NCBI RefSeq assembly: GCF_010868145.1
Contig: NZ_JAAGUY010000004.1
Coordinates: forward strand, 200,299-264,298
From: Nocardia cyriacigeorgica
GTDB lineage: Bacteria > Actinomycetota > Actinomycetes > Mycobacteriales > Mycobacteriaceae
Direction: 5' to 3'
DNA: 64,000 nt
Under the pieces are notes generated by a model. That model did not search any database. It had not been told where the DNA came from and saw nothing but the letters and a program-made list of their open reading frames with translations. How positions within the stretch are numbered: position 1 is the first letter of the stretch; each line of letters starts with the position of its first letter. The position numbers were made by a program, and so were the translations under genes. Below are positions 45,494 through 55,989 of this stretch, in pieces.

Positions 45494-46651
45494 GTGGATG
45501 CGCGTTCGGCTGCGCTGGTCCGCGCCAACTTCCGTTCGGTGATCGACTCACCGCACGGACCCGAGCGGTTGATCAGTGCGTTTTATGGTCATCTGTTCGC
45601 CGAGGATCCTCGGCTGCGAGAACTGTTTCCCCCCGCTATGGATATGCAGCCGAAACGGCTGGTCACGGCCATCCAGTACATGCTCGATCACCTCGAGGAC
45701 TGGGATCGGGCGCAGAAGTTCCTCGAACAGCTGGCCCGCGACCACCGCAAGTACGGTGTCGAGGCCTCGCATTACGACCTCGCAGGCCGCGCCCTGTTCG
45801 CCGCGGCCCATACCTACAACGGTCCGGCCTGGACCGCCGAACTGGCCGACGGCTGGCGTGACATCACCCTGTTGATCGCCGCAGCCATGGCCATCGGTGC
45901 CAACTCCGACGATTCACCGCCCTACTGGGAGGCCACCGTCGTCGGGCACCGGCACGTGCTAGAGGACCTGGCCATCGTGCGGCTGCAATCCGACAGCCCG
46001 ATCCCCTACCAGGCCGGCCAGTACGTGCCGGTCGCAGTGCCGCAGCGGCCGAAGATGTGGCGCTACCTGTCCCCCGCCATTCCGGCCAACCCGTACGGCG
46101 AAATCGAATTCCATGTCCGCAAGGTCCGCGGCGGCTGGGTGAGCCCAGCCATCGTCAACGACACCACCGTCGGCGACCGCTGGCTGCTCGGCGGCCCACT
46201 CGGCGGTTTGCGTGTCGACCCGGACAGTGGCCGCGACGTGCTGATGATCGGCTCCGGCACCGGTATCGCCCCGCTGCGCGCTCAGCTGATCGAGATGGGA
46301 CAGCGCGGTATCAACCCGCGGGTGCACTTCTTCATCGGCGGCGTGTACCCGTGCGACCTGTACGACGTGGAGAACATGTGGCAGCTCTCGCAGAGCAATC
46401 CGTGGCTGACCATCGTGCCGGTCTGCGAGCAGAAGACGAATCCGTGGTGGTATCCGCATCCGGCGTCGGACGCGCCATACGGCATGCATCGGCGTCTGGT
46501 CGGAAATCTCGGTGCGGTGGTCGCCAGCTTCGGGTCGTGGTCGGACCGCCAGATCCAGATCGCCGGATCGGCGAAGATGATCGCCGACACCAGGCGCGCG
46601 CTGCTCGCGGTGGGCACACCGGAATCGATCATCAGCGCCGATCCCGTCTGA
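45494..46651 (+). CDS. Flavohaemoglobin-type oxidoreductase (globin plus FAD/NAD domains)
   Basis: 385 residues. Globin domain (about 1-135) with probable proximal His84 (RDHRKYGVEASHY) and FPPAMDMQ, followed by FAD-binding (about 150-245; RYLSPAIPANP, GGWVSPAIV) and NAD-binding (about 250-385; LMIGSGTGIAPLRAQL) parts. It matches Rv0385 of M. tuberculosis, a type II flavohaemoglobin, which differs from NO-dioxygenating type I enzymes in heme-pocket residues. The true substrate is open. GTG at 45494 has AAAGGAAG upstream. It is one of three related genes. Confidence 0.9.
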   Translation: MDARSAALVRANFRSVIDSPHGPERLISAFYGHLFAEDPRLRELFPPAMDMQPKRLVTAIQYMLDHLEDWDRAQKFLEQLARDHRKYGVEASHYDLAGRALFAAAHTYNGPAWTAELADGWRDITLLIAAAMAIGANSDDSPPYWEATVVGHRHVLEDLAIVRLQSDSPIPYQAGQYVPVAVPQRPKMWRYLSPAIPANPYGEIEFHVRKVRGGWVSPAIVNDTTVGDRWLLGGPLGGLRVDPDSGRDVLMIGSGTGIAPLRAQLIEMGQRGINPRVHFFIGGVYPCDLYDVENMWQLSQSNPWLTIVPVCEQKTNPWWYPHPASDAPYGMHRRLVGNLGAVVASFGSWSDRQIQIAGSAKMIADTRRALLAVGTPESIISADPV

Positions 46652-46824
46652 GCGCACGGCCGGATCTCGCCCGGCCACCGCGAATCCGGTAGTACGCCAA
46701 CCTGATCCGGTCGAGGACCGGAGGTGGTAGCGAAGCGTCACCACACAGTGCCTCCGGAACAGGCACAATCGGACACAAGCCCGTGCCGGCCGACGCCCGC
46801 ACCAGAGCCCCTCTGAGAGTAGGT

Positions 46825-47610
46825 ATGGACATCGATCCGCATGCGCCGCGCAACGGCGCGGTTCCGGAAGCACCCGTGTGGAAGTCGACCGTCGTCGGAC
46901 ATCATCGACTGCGCCATGATCTCGCAGTGATCCGGCTGATCGGGGAGTTCGTCCCGTTCACCGCCGGACAGTCGGTCGAGGTGCGGGTTCCGCAGTTCCC
47001 TGGGCTGCGCCGCAGATTGTCACCGGCGCTGCCGCCGTCGCTGGACGGCAAGCTCGAGTTCCATGTGCGGACCGTGCCCGGCGGCTGGTGCAGCGGCGGG
47101 ATCGTGGCCGATACGGCCGCGGGTGACGAGTGGACGCTCGGTGCGCCCGCTGGCACGTTCGCGATCGACCCAACGGGCGATGAGGTCGTGATGATCGCAG
47201 GCGGGACAGGTCTGGCGCCGATGCGCGCGCAGATCCTGGAACTGGCCCGCCGTGAGGTGCAGCCGCCGACCTACCTGTTCGTCGGCGGTGCCTCACCGCG
47301 GGAGCTCTACGCCGCGGACATGCTGACCCTGCTCGCCGAGGAATTGCCCTGGCTGACCGTGGTTCCGGTGGTGGAGAGCCCGGAGGATTCGGACCGGCCA
47401 GACGAATGGCACGAGCGCTCCCGGGTCGATATCGGGTTCGCTCCCGATGAGCTGCTGTACGGGACGCTGGCGGATGTGATCGGCTCGCACGGTGCGTTCG
47501 ACCGTCATCAGGTGCTGGTGTGTGGGTCGCCGGCGATGACACGCGCGACCGTCGAGCGGTTGCTGGAGACCGGGACGCCTGCGGAGCGAATCCAGTTCGA
47601 GGGCGGCTGA
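46825..47610 (+). CDS. Stand-alone FAD/NAD reductase related to flavohaemoglobin
   Basis: 261 residues. It aligns by eye with the reductase half of the neighbouring flavohaemoglobin genes (VWKSTVVGHHRLRHDLAVIR, LEFHVRTVPGGWCSGGIV, IAGGTGLAPMRAQIL) but has no globin domain. The FAD motif region is changed (RRRLSPALPPSL in place of RYLSPAIP). It could deliver electrons to another protein. ATG at 46825 has GAGAG upstream; GTG at 46783 is an alternative with a short Arg-rich extension. It follows the first flavohaemoglobin gene on the same strand. Confidence 0.85.
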   Translation: MDIDPHAPRNGAVPEAPVWKSTVVGHHRLRHDLAVIRLIGEFVPFTAGQSVEVRVPQFPGLRRRLSPALPPSLDGKLEFHVRTVPGGWCSGGIVADTAAGDEWTLGAPAGTFAIDPTGDEVVMIAGGTGLAPMRAQILELARREVQPPTYLFVGGASPRELYAADMLTLLAEELPWLTVVPVVESPEDSDRPDEWHERSRVDIGFAPDELLYGTLADVIGSHGAFDRHQVLVCGSPAMTRATVERLLETGTPAERIQFEGG

Positions 47611-47632
47611 TTCCACAGCCGGTACGGCCGGT

Positions 47633-48802
47633 TCAGAAGAGCGGATCGTGACGAATGTTCATGGTGCGTGTCCCGGTGGCCATCAGCCGGAACTTGGTGG
47701 TCTGCACCATGGAGGGTGAGCCGACGATCTGCACATCACGGTCGGCCCATGCGCCATAGGAGGCGACGATCTTTCCGATCTGCCCGGTCACCCGAGGTTC
47801 GAGGCCGGGCCAGGATCTCTCGGTAGTCGCCCCGTCGTAGTACCACCACGGGTTCTCGGCGCGTTCGGTCACCGGCGTCACCGTCAGCCATTTGTTGGCG
47901 ACTGCCAGCTTGCTCAGCGTGTCCAGATCGTAGAGATCACACGGATGATGCCCGCCGACGAACATATGCACCTTGGGATTGCTCCGTCGCTGCGCCATCG
48001 CCATGAGCTGTGCTCGCAGCGGCGCGATTCCGGTGCCGCAACCGATCATCAGCATTTTACGTTTCGTATTGCGCGGAATTCCGAGCCCGCCGAGTGGCGC
48101 ACCGAGCAGCCACTGATCACCCACCACGGTATTGCCGACGATCGCCGGGCTGACCCAGCCGCCGAGCACGGATCGAATATGGAATTCGATCTCGCCGTTG
48201 GCATTCGCGGGTACCGCGGGCGACATATAGCGCCACATGCGTGGCCGCGACGGAATCTGCACGCTCAGATACTGACCGGCGGCGTACTGCATCGGCTGGT
48301 CCAGTTGCAGCCGGACCACCGCCAGATTGCGTAATACCTCGCGCCGTTCGACGACGGTGCCGGTCCACACCGGCGGTGCGTTCTCCTTTTCGGCGCCGCC
48401 GATCATCGCCTCCGCGATGAGCGTGAGGCCCTCGGTCCACGCGCGCTCCACCTCATCGGTCCACATCTCCGAACCGGCGAATCGGCGCATCGCCGCTTTC
48501 AACGATTCCGCCACCGCCGCGTAGTGGACGCGCTGGACGCCGTACTTGCGGTGGTCGCGACCGAGCTGGGCGAGAAATGGCAGCAACTTTTCCGGCTCCT
48601 CGAGCCGGTCGAGCGCATATCCGATGGCCTTGACAAGGCGATCGCGCTGTGCATCCATCGCCGCGGGAAAATAATCGCGAACCTGCGGATAGTCGGTGAA
48701 CAAGATCGCGTAGAACGATCTGGCCAAACGCTCCGCCCCACCCTCTTCCGCAGCAACCGCTTTGAATGTCGTCCTTATCAGCGCGATGGATCGCGAATCC
48801 AT
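47633..48802 (-). CDS. Second flavohaemoglobin-type oxidoreductase
   Basis: 389 residues, the same architecture as the 45494-46651 protein: globin domain (proximal His84 in RDHRKYGVQRVHY), FAD segment RYMSPAVPANA and NAD segment MIGCGTGIAPLRAQLM. In this copy a Cys replaces Ser in the nucleotide loop. It converges with the reductase-only gene, 22 bases apart. ATG at 48802 has GGGG 11 bases upstream. The two globin-containing copies are clearly paralogues; which one is the Rv0385 orthologue cannot be decided from position alone. Confidence 0.88.
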   Translation of the reverse strand: MDSRSIALIRTTFKAVAAEEGGAERLARSFYAILFTDYPQVRDYFPAAMDAQRDRLVKAIGYALDRLEEPEKLLPFLAQLGRDHRKYGVQRVHYAAVAESLKAAMRRFAGSEMWTDEVERAWTEGLTLIAEAMIGGAEKENAPPVWTGTVVERREVLRNLAVVRLQLDQPMQYAAGQYLSVQIPSRPRMWRYMSPAVPANANGEIEFHIRSVLGGWVSPAIVGNTVVGDQWLLGAPLGGLGIPRNTKRKMLMIGCGTGIAPLRAQLMAMAQRRSNPKVHMFVGGHHPCDLYDLDTLSKLAVANKWLTVTPVTERAENPWWYYDGATTERSWPGLEPRVTGQIGKIVASYGAWADRDVQIVGSPSMVQTTKFRLMATGTRTMNIRHDPLF

Positions 48803-49178
48803 GTGTGTCACAACCCCATTTCGCATTCGAGCACTATCCGTGCCGGCGAGTGAGGTGCTGCGGGACACTCGTCAGCAGCCGATGGCTTGGAAGTGTAGGC
48901 GAGGTTAGCCGGCGGCGGAATGGACGAATGAAACATCCCAGGTGTAATTCCGCCGAAACAAGGGTAGTGCGTACGAATTCGACGCGAAACCGACTGAATG
49001 ACTGGATAAATCGGATGAAATCCGTCACTCGACCACTCAATATGCAAGCTTCACAATGAAGTTCGCATCCGACAGCGATCTAATGGCAAATCCTCAACGA
49101 AGCATGGACGAGAACCGGGCCCCGTCCCGGTTCACTGCTGAACCGAGCCGAGGCCCGAGAACTCGTCCGCCCGAACGG
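48803..49178. other. A+T-richer gap between flavohaemoglobin and hspR genes
   Basis: About 375 bases; the part 48940-49090 is noticeably lower in G+C than its neighbours. It should hold the promoter of the second flavohaemoglobin gene and the end of the dnaK operon. Short open frames are present but lack ribosome binding sites and protein-like composition. Confidence 0.45.
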
Positions 49179-49580
49179 CTACCGGCGATTGCGCGGCTGC
49201 CACACCACCAGCGCGGTACTGCGCTGCGGCGGGGTCAGATCCGCACGGTAGTTCGCCCGCGTCCGCTCCAGCTCCGCGTTCAGCTCGGCGACCCGCTGCT
49301 GCAAGGCCTCGACCTGATTGGTGAGCTCGATGATCCGTTTGATGCCTGCCAGGTTGACGCCCTCGTCCTGGGACAGCCGCTGCACCTCGCGCAGCAACTC
49401 GACGTCCCTGGCCGAATAGCGCCGCCCGCCACCCGAAGTACGTTGCGGCGTTACCAGTCCGAGGCGGTCATAGGTACGCAGCGTCTGCGCATGCATGCCC
49501 GCCAACTGCGCCGCCACCGAGATCATGAAGTACTCGGCACGCGACGGCCCACCGGATGCCTGCTTCGGATCGCCGGACAT
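49179..49580 (-). CDS. hspR: Heat-shock repressor HspR (MerR family)
   Basis: 133 residues. MerR-type helix-turn-helix and wing (HAQTLRTYDRLGLVTPQRT, GGGRRYSARDVELLREVQRL) and a coiled-coil C-terminus (VEALQQRVAELNAELERTR). HspR with DnaK as co-repressor binds HAIR sites and represses its own operon and clpB. It is the last gene of the dnaK operon; its ATG overlaps the dnaJ stop (TAATG), so translation is coupled. Confidence 0.96.
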   Translation of the reverse strand: MSGDPKQASGGPSRAEYFMISVAAQLAGMHAQTLRTYDRLGLVTPQRTSGGGRRYSARDVELLREVQRLSQDEGVNLAGIKRIIELTNQVEALQQRVAELNAELERTRANYRADLTPPQRSTALVVWQPRNRR

Positions 49581-50740
49581 TACGCACCTGCCCATCCCGC
49601 TCGCGGATCGAAACCACTGGCCTTCTCCGCCTCCTGCAGCGCACGCAGCGCGTCGGTGGCGTCGTTGTCCAATTTCTGCGGCACCGCGACCTTGACGGTG
49701 ACCAGCAGATCACCGGCTCCGCCGCCGCGCTTGGGTACCCCGCGACCGCGCACTCGCAGGATGCGGCCGTCGGCGGTGCCCGCAGGCACCTTCACCCCGA
49801 CCCGGCCCTCCAGCGTCGGCACCGACACCGTGGTGCCGAGAACCAGCTCGCCGTAGCTGACCGGCAGCACCAGGGTCAGATCATCGCCGTTACGGCCGAA
49901 GACCTTGTCCTGGCTGACGTGCACCGTGACGAACAGGTCGCCCGAGGGTGCACCGCGCAGGCCCGCCTCGCCCTGGCCCGCCAACCGGATCCGCTGCCCG
50001 TCCGCAACACCAGGAGGGATGCGCACGGTAATGGTGCGGGTGCGGTTCTGGATGCCGCTGCCATGGCAATCGACGCACGGGTCGTCGATGATCGAGCCGG
50101 TACCGCGGCAGTCGTCGCACGGCTCGCTGAAACCGAACGCACCCTGGTTGCGGCTGATGACGCCGGTCCCATTGCAATTCGGACAGACCCGAGGACTGGT
50201 GCCGGGCTTGGCTCCACTGCCATGGCAGGTGGTGCACGGCGAAGGGCTGGTCATCCGCAACGGGACTGTGGCGCCCTGCGCGGCCTCGCGGAAGCCGAGT
50301 GTCGTCTCGGTTTCCACATCGGCGCCGCGCCGCGGCCGGCTCGCCGACCGCGTGCCGCCCCGATTGAACAATCCGCCGAACAGATCGCCGATCCCGCCGT
50401 CACCGCCGGTGGCACCCGCGCCGAAGATATCGCCGAGGTTGAACTCTTGCGAGAATCCGCCGCCTGAGCCGGGGTTGAACCCGCCGCGTGGGTAGCCACC
50501 GCCCGCGAACAGCTTGCGGGTGTCGTCGTACTCCTTGCGCTTGGCCGGATCCGACAGCACGGCATGCGCTTCGCTGACGGTCTTGAACCGCTCCTCGGCC
50601 TTGGTATCGCCGGGGTTGGCATCCGGATGCAGGTCACGCGCGAGTTTGCGGTAGGCCTTCTTGATCTCGTCCTGCGATGCGCCGGAGGAGACACCCAGCT
50701 CCTTGTAGAAGTCCTTCTCGATCCACTCCCGTTGACTCAC
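49580..50740 (-). CDS. dnaJ: Chaperone DnaJ
   Basis: 386 residues. J domain (HPD at 38-40), Gly/Phe-rich region (about 75-135), zinc-finger domain (169-229, four C-x-x-C-x-G-x-G repeats such as CTTCHGSG and CDDCRGTG) and C-terminal substrate domain. It stimulates the DnaK ATPase. GTG at 50740 has GGAGGAG 8 bases upstream. Third gene of dnaK-grpE-dnaJ-hspR, 60 bases after grpE. Confidence 0.98.
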   Translation of the reverse strand: MSQREWIEKDFYKELGVSSGASQDEIKKAYRKLARDLHPDANPGDTKAEERFKTVSEAHAVLSDPAKRKEYDDTRKLFAGGGYPRGGFNPGSGGGFSQEFNLGDIFGAGATGGDGGIGDLFGGLFNRGGTRSASRPRRGADVETETTLGFREAAQGATVPLRMTSPSPCTTCHGSGAKPGTSPRVCPNCNGTGVISRNQGAFGFSEPCDDCRGTGSIIDDPCVDCHGSGIQNRTRTITVRIPPGVADGQRIRLAGQGEAGLRGAPSGDLFVTVHVSQDKVFGRNGDDLTLVLPVSYGELVLGTTVSVPTLEGRVGVKVPAGTADGRILRVRGRGVPKRGGGAGDLLVTVKVAVPQKLDNDATDALRALQEAEKASGFDPRAGWAGA

Positions 50741-50800
50741 CGGGCATCTCCTCCTTTCGTCACTATTGTGCGGCGCACCGCGTGCGGCTCGGCCGCGCTT

Positions 50801-51477
50801 TTAACCTTCGTTGGTGCCGGCATCAGCATCCGATGCCTCGGCGTCGCCCGACGCGGCCGCTTCGGCCTGGTCGGCAGGGGCGGCGGTGGGCAGATCACCC
50901 ACACCGTCGGTTACCCCGACCAGTGCGTGCCGAAGCACCCGATCACCGAACCGATAACCCTTGCGCATCACGAGACCGATCACCGGATCATGTCCGGAAC
51001 CCTCGTGCTGCACTGCCTCGTGCAGGGTCGGGTCGAAAGGCTCACCCTCCGAACCGAACTCCTCGAGACCCTGTTTGCGCAGTGCGTCGGCCAGCTTGTC
51101 GGCTACCGACTTCAGCGGACCAGATTCCAGATCACCGTGCGCCTTGGCGCGATCGAGATCATCGAGCACGCCGAGCAGTTCGGTGACCACGCCCGCCTTG
51201 GCCGCATCGGTCGCGGCCTTGCGGTCGCGTTCGACCCGGCGCCGGTAGTTGGTGTACTCGGCGGTCAGGCGTTGCAGATCGGCGGTGCGCTCGGCCAGTT
51301 CGACGGAGGCATCCGACACCGGCGCTTCGCCGCCGTCACCGTTGGCGGCCTCCGGCCCGGCCGGGGCGGCACCATTGCCCGCCCCGGCCTGCTCCCGAAC
51401 CTCACCGGTATCGGGATCGACCTTGCGCTTGTCGACGAAGCTGATCGGCTCCTCGGAGTTCCCAGCGTTCGCGTTCG

Positions 51478-51481
<4 letters not shown>
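50801..51481 (-). CDS. grpE: Nucleotide exchange factor GrpE
   Basis: 226 residues. A disordered acidic N-terminus is followed by the long helix ([20 protein letters not shown]) and the beta domain ([28 protein letters not shown]), then an Ala/Asp-rich tail. It releases ADP from DnaK. Its GTG overlaps the dnaK stop by 4 bases (GTGA), so it is translationally coupled to dnaK. Confidence 0.97.
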
Positions 51482-53325
<1,844 letters not shown>

Positions 53326-53460
53326 TGTGTTTCCTCCTATGTATCGACTGCTTGTGTGATGTCGGGGCGATGCCCGTCACGGCGCTTTCCCGCGCCGTCG
53401 GACCCGGCCCCTGACACTGCACGGAGCACGGTCCCAGCAATGCTGAGCGTGGTCGGCTCA

Positions 53461-53517
53461 ATCCTGCATCCCGATCCCGCCGAGAGTCAAGTCAAACTTG
53501 AGTCGATCACACTCAAC
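53461..53517 (-). promoter_or_regulatory. dnaK promoter with HAIR (HspR) operator
   Basis: The HAIR site is 53497-53517: CTTGAGT-CGATCAC-ACTCAAC on the plus strand, 13 of 14 fixed positions matching. Directly next to it on the minus strand are TTGACT (53485-53490) and, 18 bases on, CAGGAT (53461-53466), a plausible -35/-10 pair giving a leader of about 130 bases. Bound HspR would touch the -35, which fits repression. Confidence 0.8.
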
Positions 53518-53559
53518 ATCGTTCGATCAGCTCAACCAGCGGTCCCCAGGATCTATTCC

Positions 53560-53579
53560 CGGAGGAAGAAAACCCTCCG
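53560..53579. terminator. Small hairpin between the MFS gene and dnaK
   Basis: CGGAGG-N8-CCTCCG, 190 bases downstream of the MFS stop on the minus strand. It could end that transcript before it enters the dnaK promoter. There is no T tail and the stem is short. The rest of the 53518-53771 gap shows no gene. Confidence 0.35.
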
Positions 53580-53771
53580 AACCCATCGCCCGGAGCCCAC
53601 CCCGCGCGTCATTCTTCCGCCGCCTACCCCTCCGAACCAGCACCGCGGCCACATCGTGACCCGCCCGCTACCTCGGGCAACCCACAACCTGGCCGACGCG
53701 ATCGACACACCGCGAGGGATGCGGCGGCGCGAGCTGGGCGCACCACCCACCCAGCTCACCCCGACCGCAAC

Positions 53772-55397
53772 CTATCGCCTGCTGAGCTCCGTGTCGGGCT
53801 CGCTCACCGGCGCGGGAGTCGGCCTCATGAACAGCGTAGCGAGCAAGGCCGCGCCGAGGAGGGCGGCGCAGAGGTAGCTCGACAGTTCGATCGCATCCGA
53901 CATCGCGTCGCGGGCGGCGATGGCGATCGACTCGGTCGCGGGGTCGGCGGCGAGGGCGGGCACGACCGATCCGGCGCTGTCGGTGACCATGGCGCCGAAC
54001 TGCTCGACGTTCTGGTCCGGTAGACCTGCGTCAGTCAGGCGGTCACGCGTGCCAGCGCCGAGGGAACTGAAGAACAGCGTGGTGAGCACCGCGATACCAA
54101 GCGCGGAACCCAGTTCGCGCGCGGCGCTCTGAATACCCGAGCCTTGGCCCGCGCTAGGCCCCGGGACATCGGCGAGCGCGACGTTGGTGACCTGAGCGGT
54201 CGCGAACCCCACGCCGATGCCGTACACGAACAGCGCGATCGCGATCGTCCACCACGCGCTGTCGGCCGCGGCGAAGAGCCCGAGCAAGACCAAACCTGTG
54301 GCTTCCAGCGCGAGCCCGATGCGCACCTGCCCGAGTGCCGACACCGACGCGGTCAGCGAGAAACTGGCGCCGCTGGCACAAAAACTGCCCACCGCGAGCG
54401 GCACCAATGCCAGCCCGGCCTGGAGTGCGCTGTAGCCCAGCGTGAATTGCAACCACAGCGGCAGCACGGCAATGATGCCGAACTCACCGAGACCAACCAG
54501 CAGCGTGACCGCGTTGCCCTTTCGGAACGACCCGATCCCGAAAAGCCGCACATCCATGAGCGGTTCGGCACCGAGGCGGCCGAGCCGAGATTGCCGCAGC
54601 CAGAACGCCGACAGCGCCACCGCCGACAGCGCGAACGCGACGAGCACCGGCGAGGGACCACCGCTCCACTCGACACCGGCGAGACGCAGCGGTTCGGTGG
54701 TCAGCAGCCAACCGTGCGCACGGCCTTCGATCAGGCCGAACGACAACAGGCCGAGGCCGCAGATCGACAGCAGCGCGCCGACGATGTCGACTCGCCCGCG
54801 CACCGTCGTCGAGGCAGGCAGATAACGCAGCACTCCCACCGCGATCAGTACCACCGCGGGAATATTGATGCCGAACGCCCACCGCCAGGAGAAGTCGGCC
54901 AGCCAACCGCCGAGCAGCGGCCCCACCGCGGCGGCCGCGCCGATGGTCGAGCCCCAGACCGCGAACGCCCGCCCACGCGCTTCGCCGGTGAACGCGGCGT
55001 TGATCAGCGCCAGCGAGGTCGGCAGGATCATCGCCCCGCCGACGCCCTGTACGAATCGAGCGATGATCAGCAGACCGCCGTTCGGCGCGAAAGCCGCCAG
55101 CAGGCTCGTCAGCCCGAAGACGGCCAGGCCGATCAGGAACAGCTTCCGCGCGCCGTAGAGGTCCGACAACCGTCCGGTGAGCAGCAGCAGTGCGGCGAAC
55201 ACGATCGCATAGGACTCCTGGACCCACTGCGCCTGGATCGAGGTGATCGCCAGGTCGTCGATGATCGGGGCGACGATCACGTTCACGATCGTCAGATCCA
55301 CCACGATCAGCGCGACACCGAGTGATACCGCGATCAACCCCAACCACGCACGCCTCGTCGGCGCCTCGGTCGATGTACTCAAATTTACCTCCACCAT
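53772..55397 (-). CDS. MFS drug transporter, DHA2 family (14 helices)
   Basis: 541 residues, about 14 transmembrane helices. The DHA2 signatures LIVVDLTIVNVIVAPI (motif D1), GRLSDLYGARKLFLIG (motif A) and AVGPLLGGWLADFSWRWAF (motif C) are present. Such proton antiporters export toxic compounds. ATG at 55397 has TAAAGT ending 6 bases upstream, within the MarR operator, and is probably leaderless; a TTG five codons in with GGAGGT before it is an alternative. Divergent from a MarR regulator that should repress it. Confidence 0.93.
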   Translation of the reverse strand: MVEVNLSTSTEAPTRRAWLGLIAVSLGVALIVVDLTIVNVIVAPIIDDLAITSIQAQWVQESYAIVFAALLLLTGRLSDLYGARKLFLIGLAVFGLTSLLAAFAPNGGLLIIARFVQGVGGAMILPTSLALINAAFTGEARGRAFAVWGSTIGAAAAVGPLLGGWLADFSWRWAFGINIPAVVLIAVGVLRYLPASTTVRGRVDIVGALLSICGLGLLSFGLIEGRAHGWLLTTEPLRLAGVEWSGGPSPVLVAFALSAVALSAFWLRQSRLGRLGAEPLMDVRLFGIGSFRKGNAVTLLVGLGEFGIIAVLPLWLQFTLGYSALQAGLALVPLAVGSFCASGASFSLTASVSALGQVRIGLALEATGLVLLGLFAAADSAWWTIAIALFVYGIGVGFATAQVTNVALADVPGPSAGQGSGIQSAARELGSALGIAVLTTLFFSSLGAGTRDRLTDAGLPDQNVEQFGAMVTDSAGSVVPALAADPATESIAIAARDAMSDAIELSSYLCAALLGAALLATLFMRPTPAPVSEPDTELSRR

Positions 55398-55424
55398 GAA
55401 GTTACTTTATTGTGAAGGTAAATT
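55382..55424. promoter_or_regulatory. MarR-type operator between divergent MFS and marR genes
   Basis: Two nested inverted repeats: outer arms AATTTACCT (55382-55390) and AGGTAAATT (55416-55424), inner near-palindrome 55402-55421 with TTAC/GTAA ends. The inner site covers the -10 (55404-55409) of the MFS gene, so a bound repressor would block it. Confidence 0.65.
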
Positions 55425-55474
55425 GTGAGTCGGTAGGTTGTCAATCCAGAACAGCGCGCGAACGGAGGCACACC

Positions 55475-55951
55475 ATGGCGGACCGGACAACCGGCACCGC
55501 GGCGCAACGACAACGGCTCACCGAAGGGCTCATGGCCTACGGTGCGGGCTTCACCGAGCTGGGCAGACGCTTCGCCGTCGCGCTCGGTGTGCACTCCACC
55601 GACGCGTTCGCCCTACTGGAGATCGCCGCCGCGGACCAGACCGGCGCACCGCTCTCACCGGCGTTGTTGAGCAAGCGGATTCCGCTGTCGTCCGGGGCGA
55701 TGACGGCCCTGCTCAATCGGCTCGAACGCGCCGGATACGTGCACCGCTCACGCGAACTCGACGATCGCCGGGTGGTGACGTTGCGTGCCAGCGACGAGGC
55801 CAAACGCCTGGCCGACGAATTCTTCGGCCCGGTCAACGCACGCCAGGACGCCGTGCTCGACTCCTATCCGCCGGAGCTGCTGCGCTCGTTCGAGGAATTA
55901 CTCGGCGCGTTGCGAGCCAGCATGGACGAGCAGCTCGAACAATCGGATTGA
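55475..55951 (+). CDS. MarR family transcriptional regulator
   Basis: 158 residues. Winged helix-turn-helix (LSSGAMTALLNRLERAGYV, then RELDDRRVVTLRAS) flanked by dimerisation helices. GGAGG lies 7 bases before the ATG at 55475. Divergent from the MFS exporter gene with a palindromic A+T-rich operator between them, the usual layout for a ligand-relieved repressor of an efflux pump. Confidence 0.92.
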   Translation: MADRTTGTAAQRQRLTEGLMAYGAGFTELGRRFAVALGVHSTDAFALLEIAAADQTGAPLSPALLSKRIPLSSGAMTALLNRLERAGYVHRSRELDDRRVVTLRASDEAKRLADEFFGPVNARQDAVLDSYPPELLRSFEELLGALRASMDEQLEQSD

Positions 55952-55989
55952 CAGGCTGACGCGGAGCGGCGGGAATGCACGTGGAGGTA

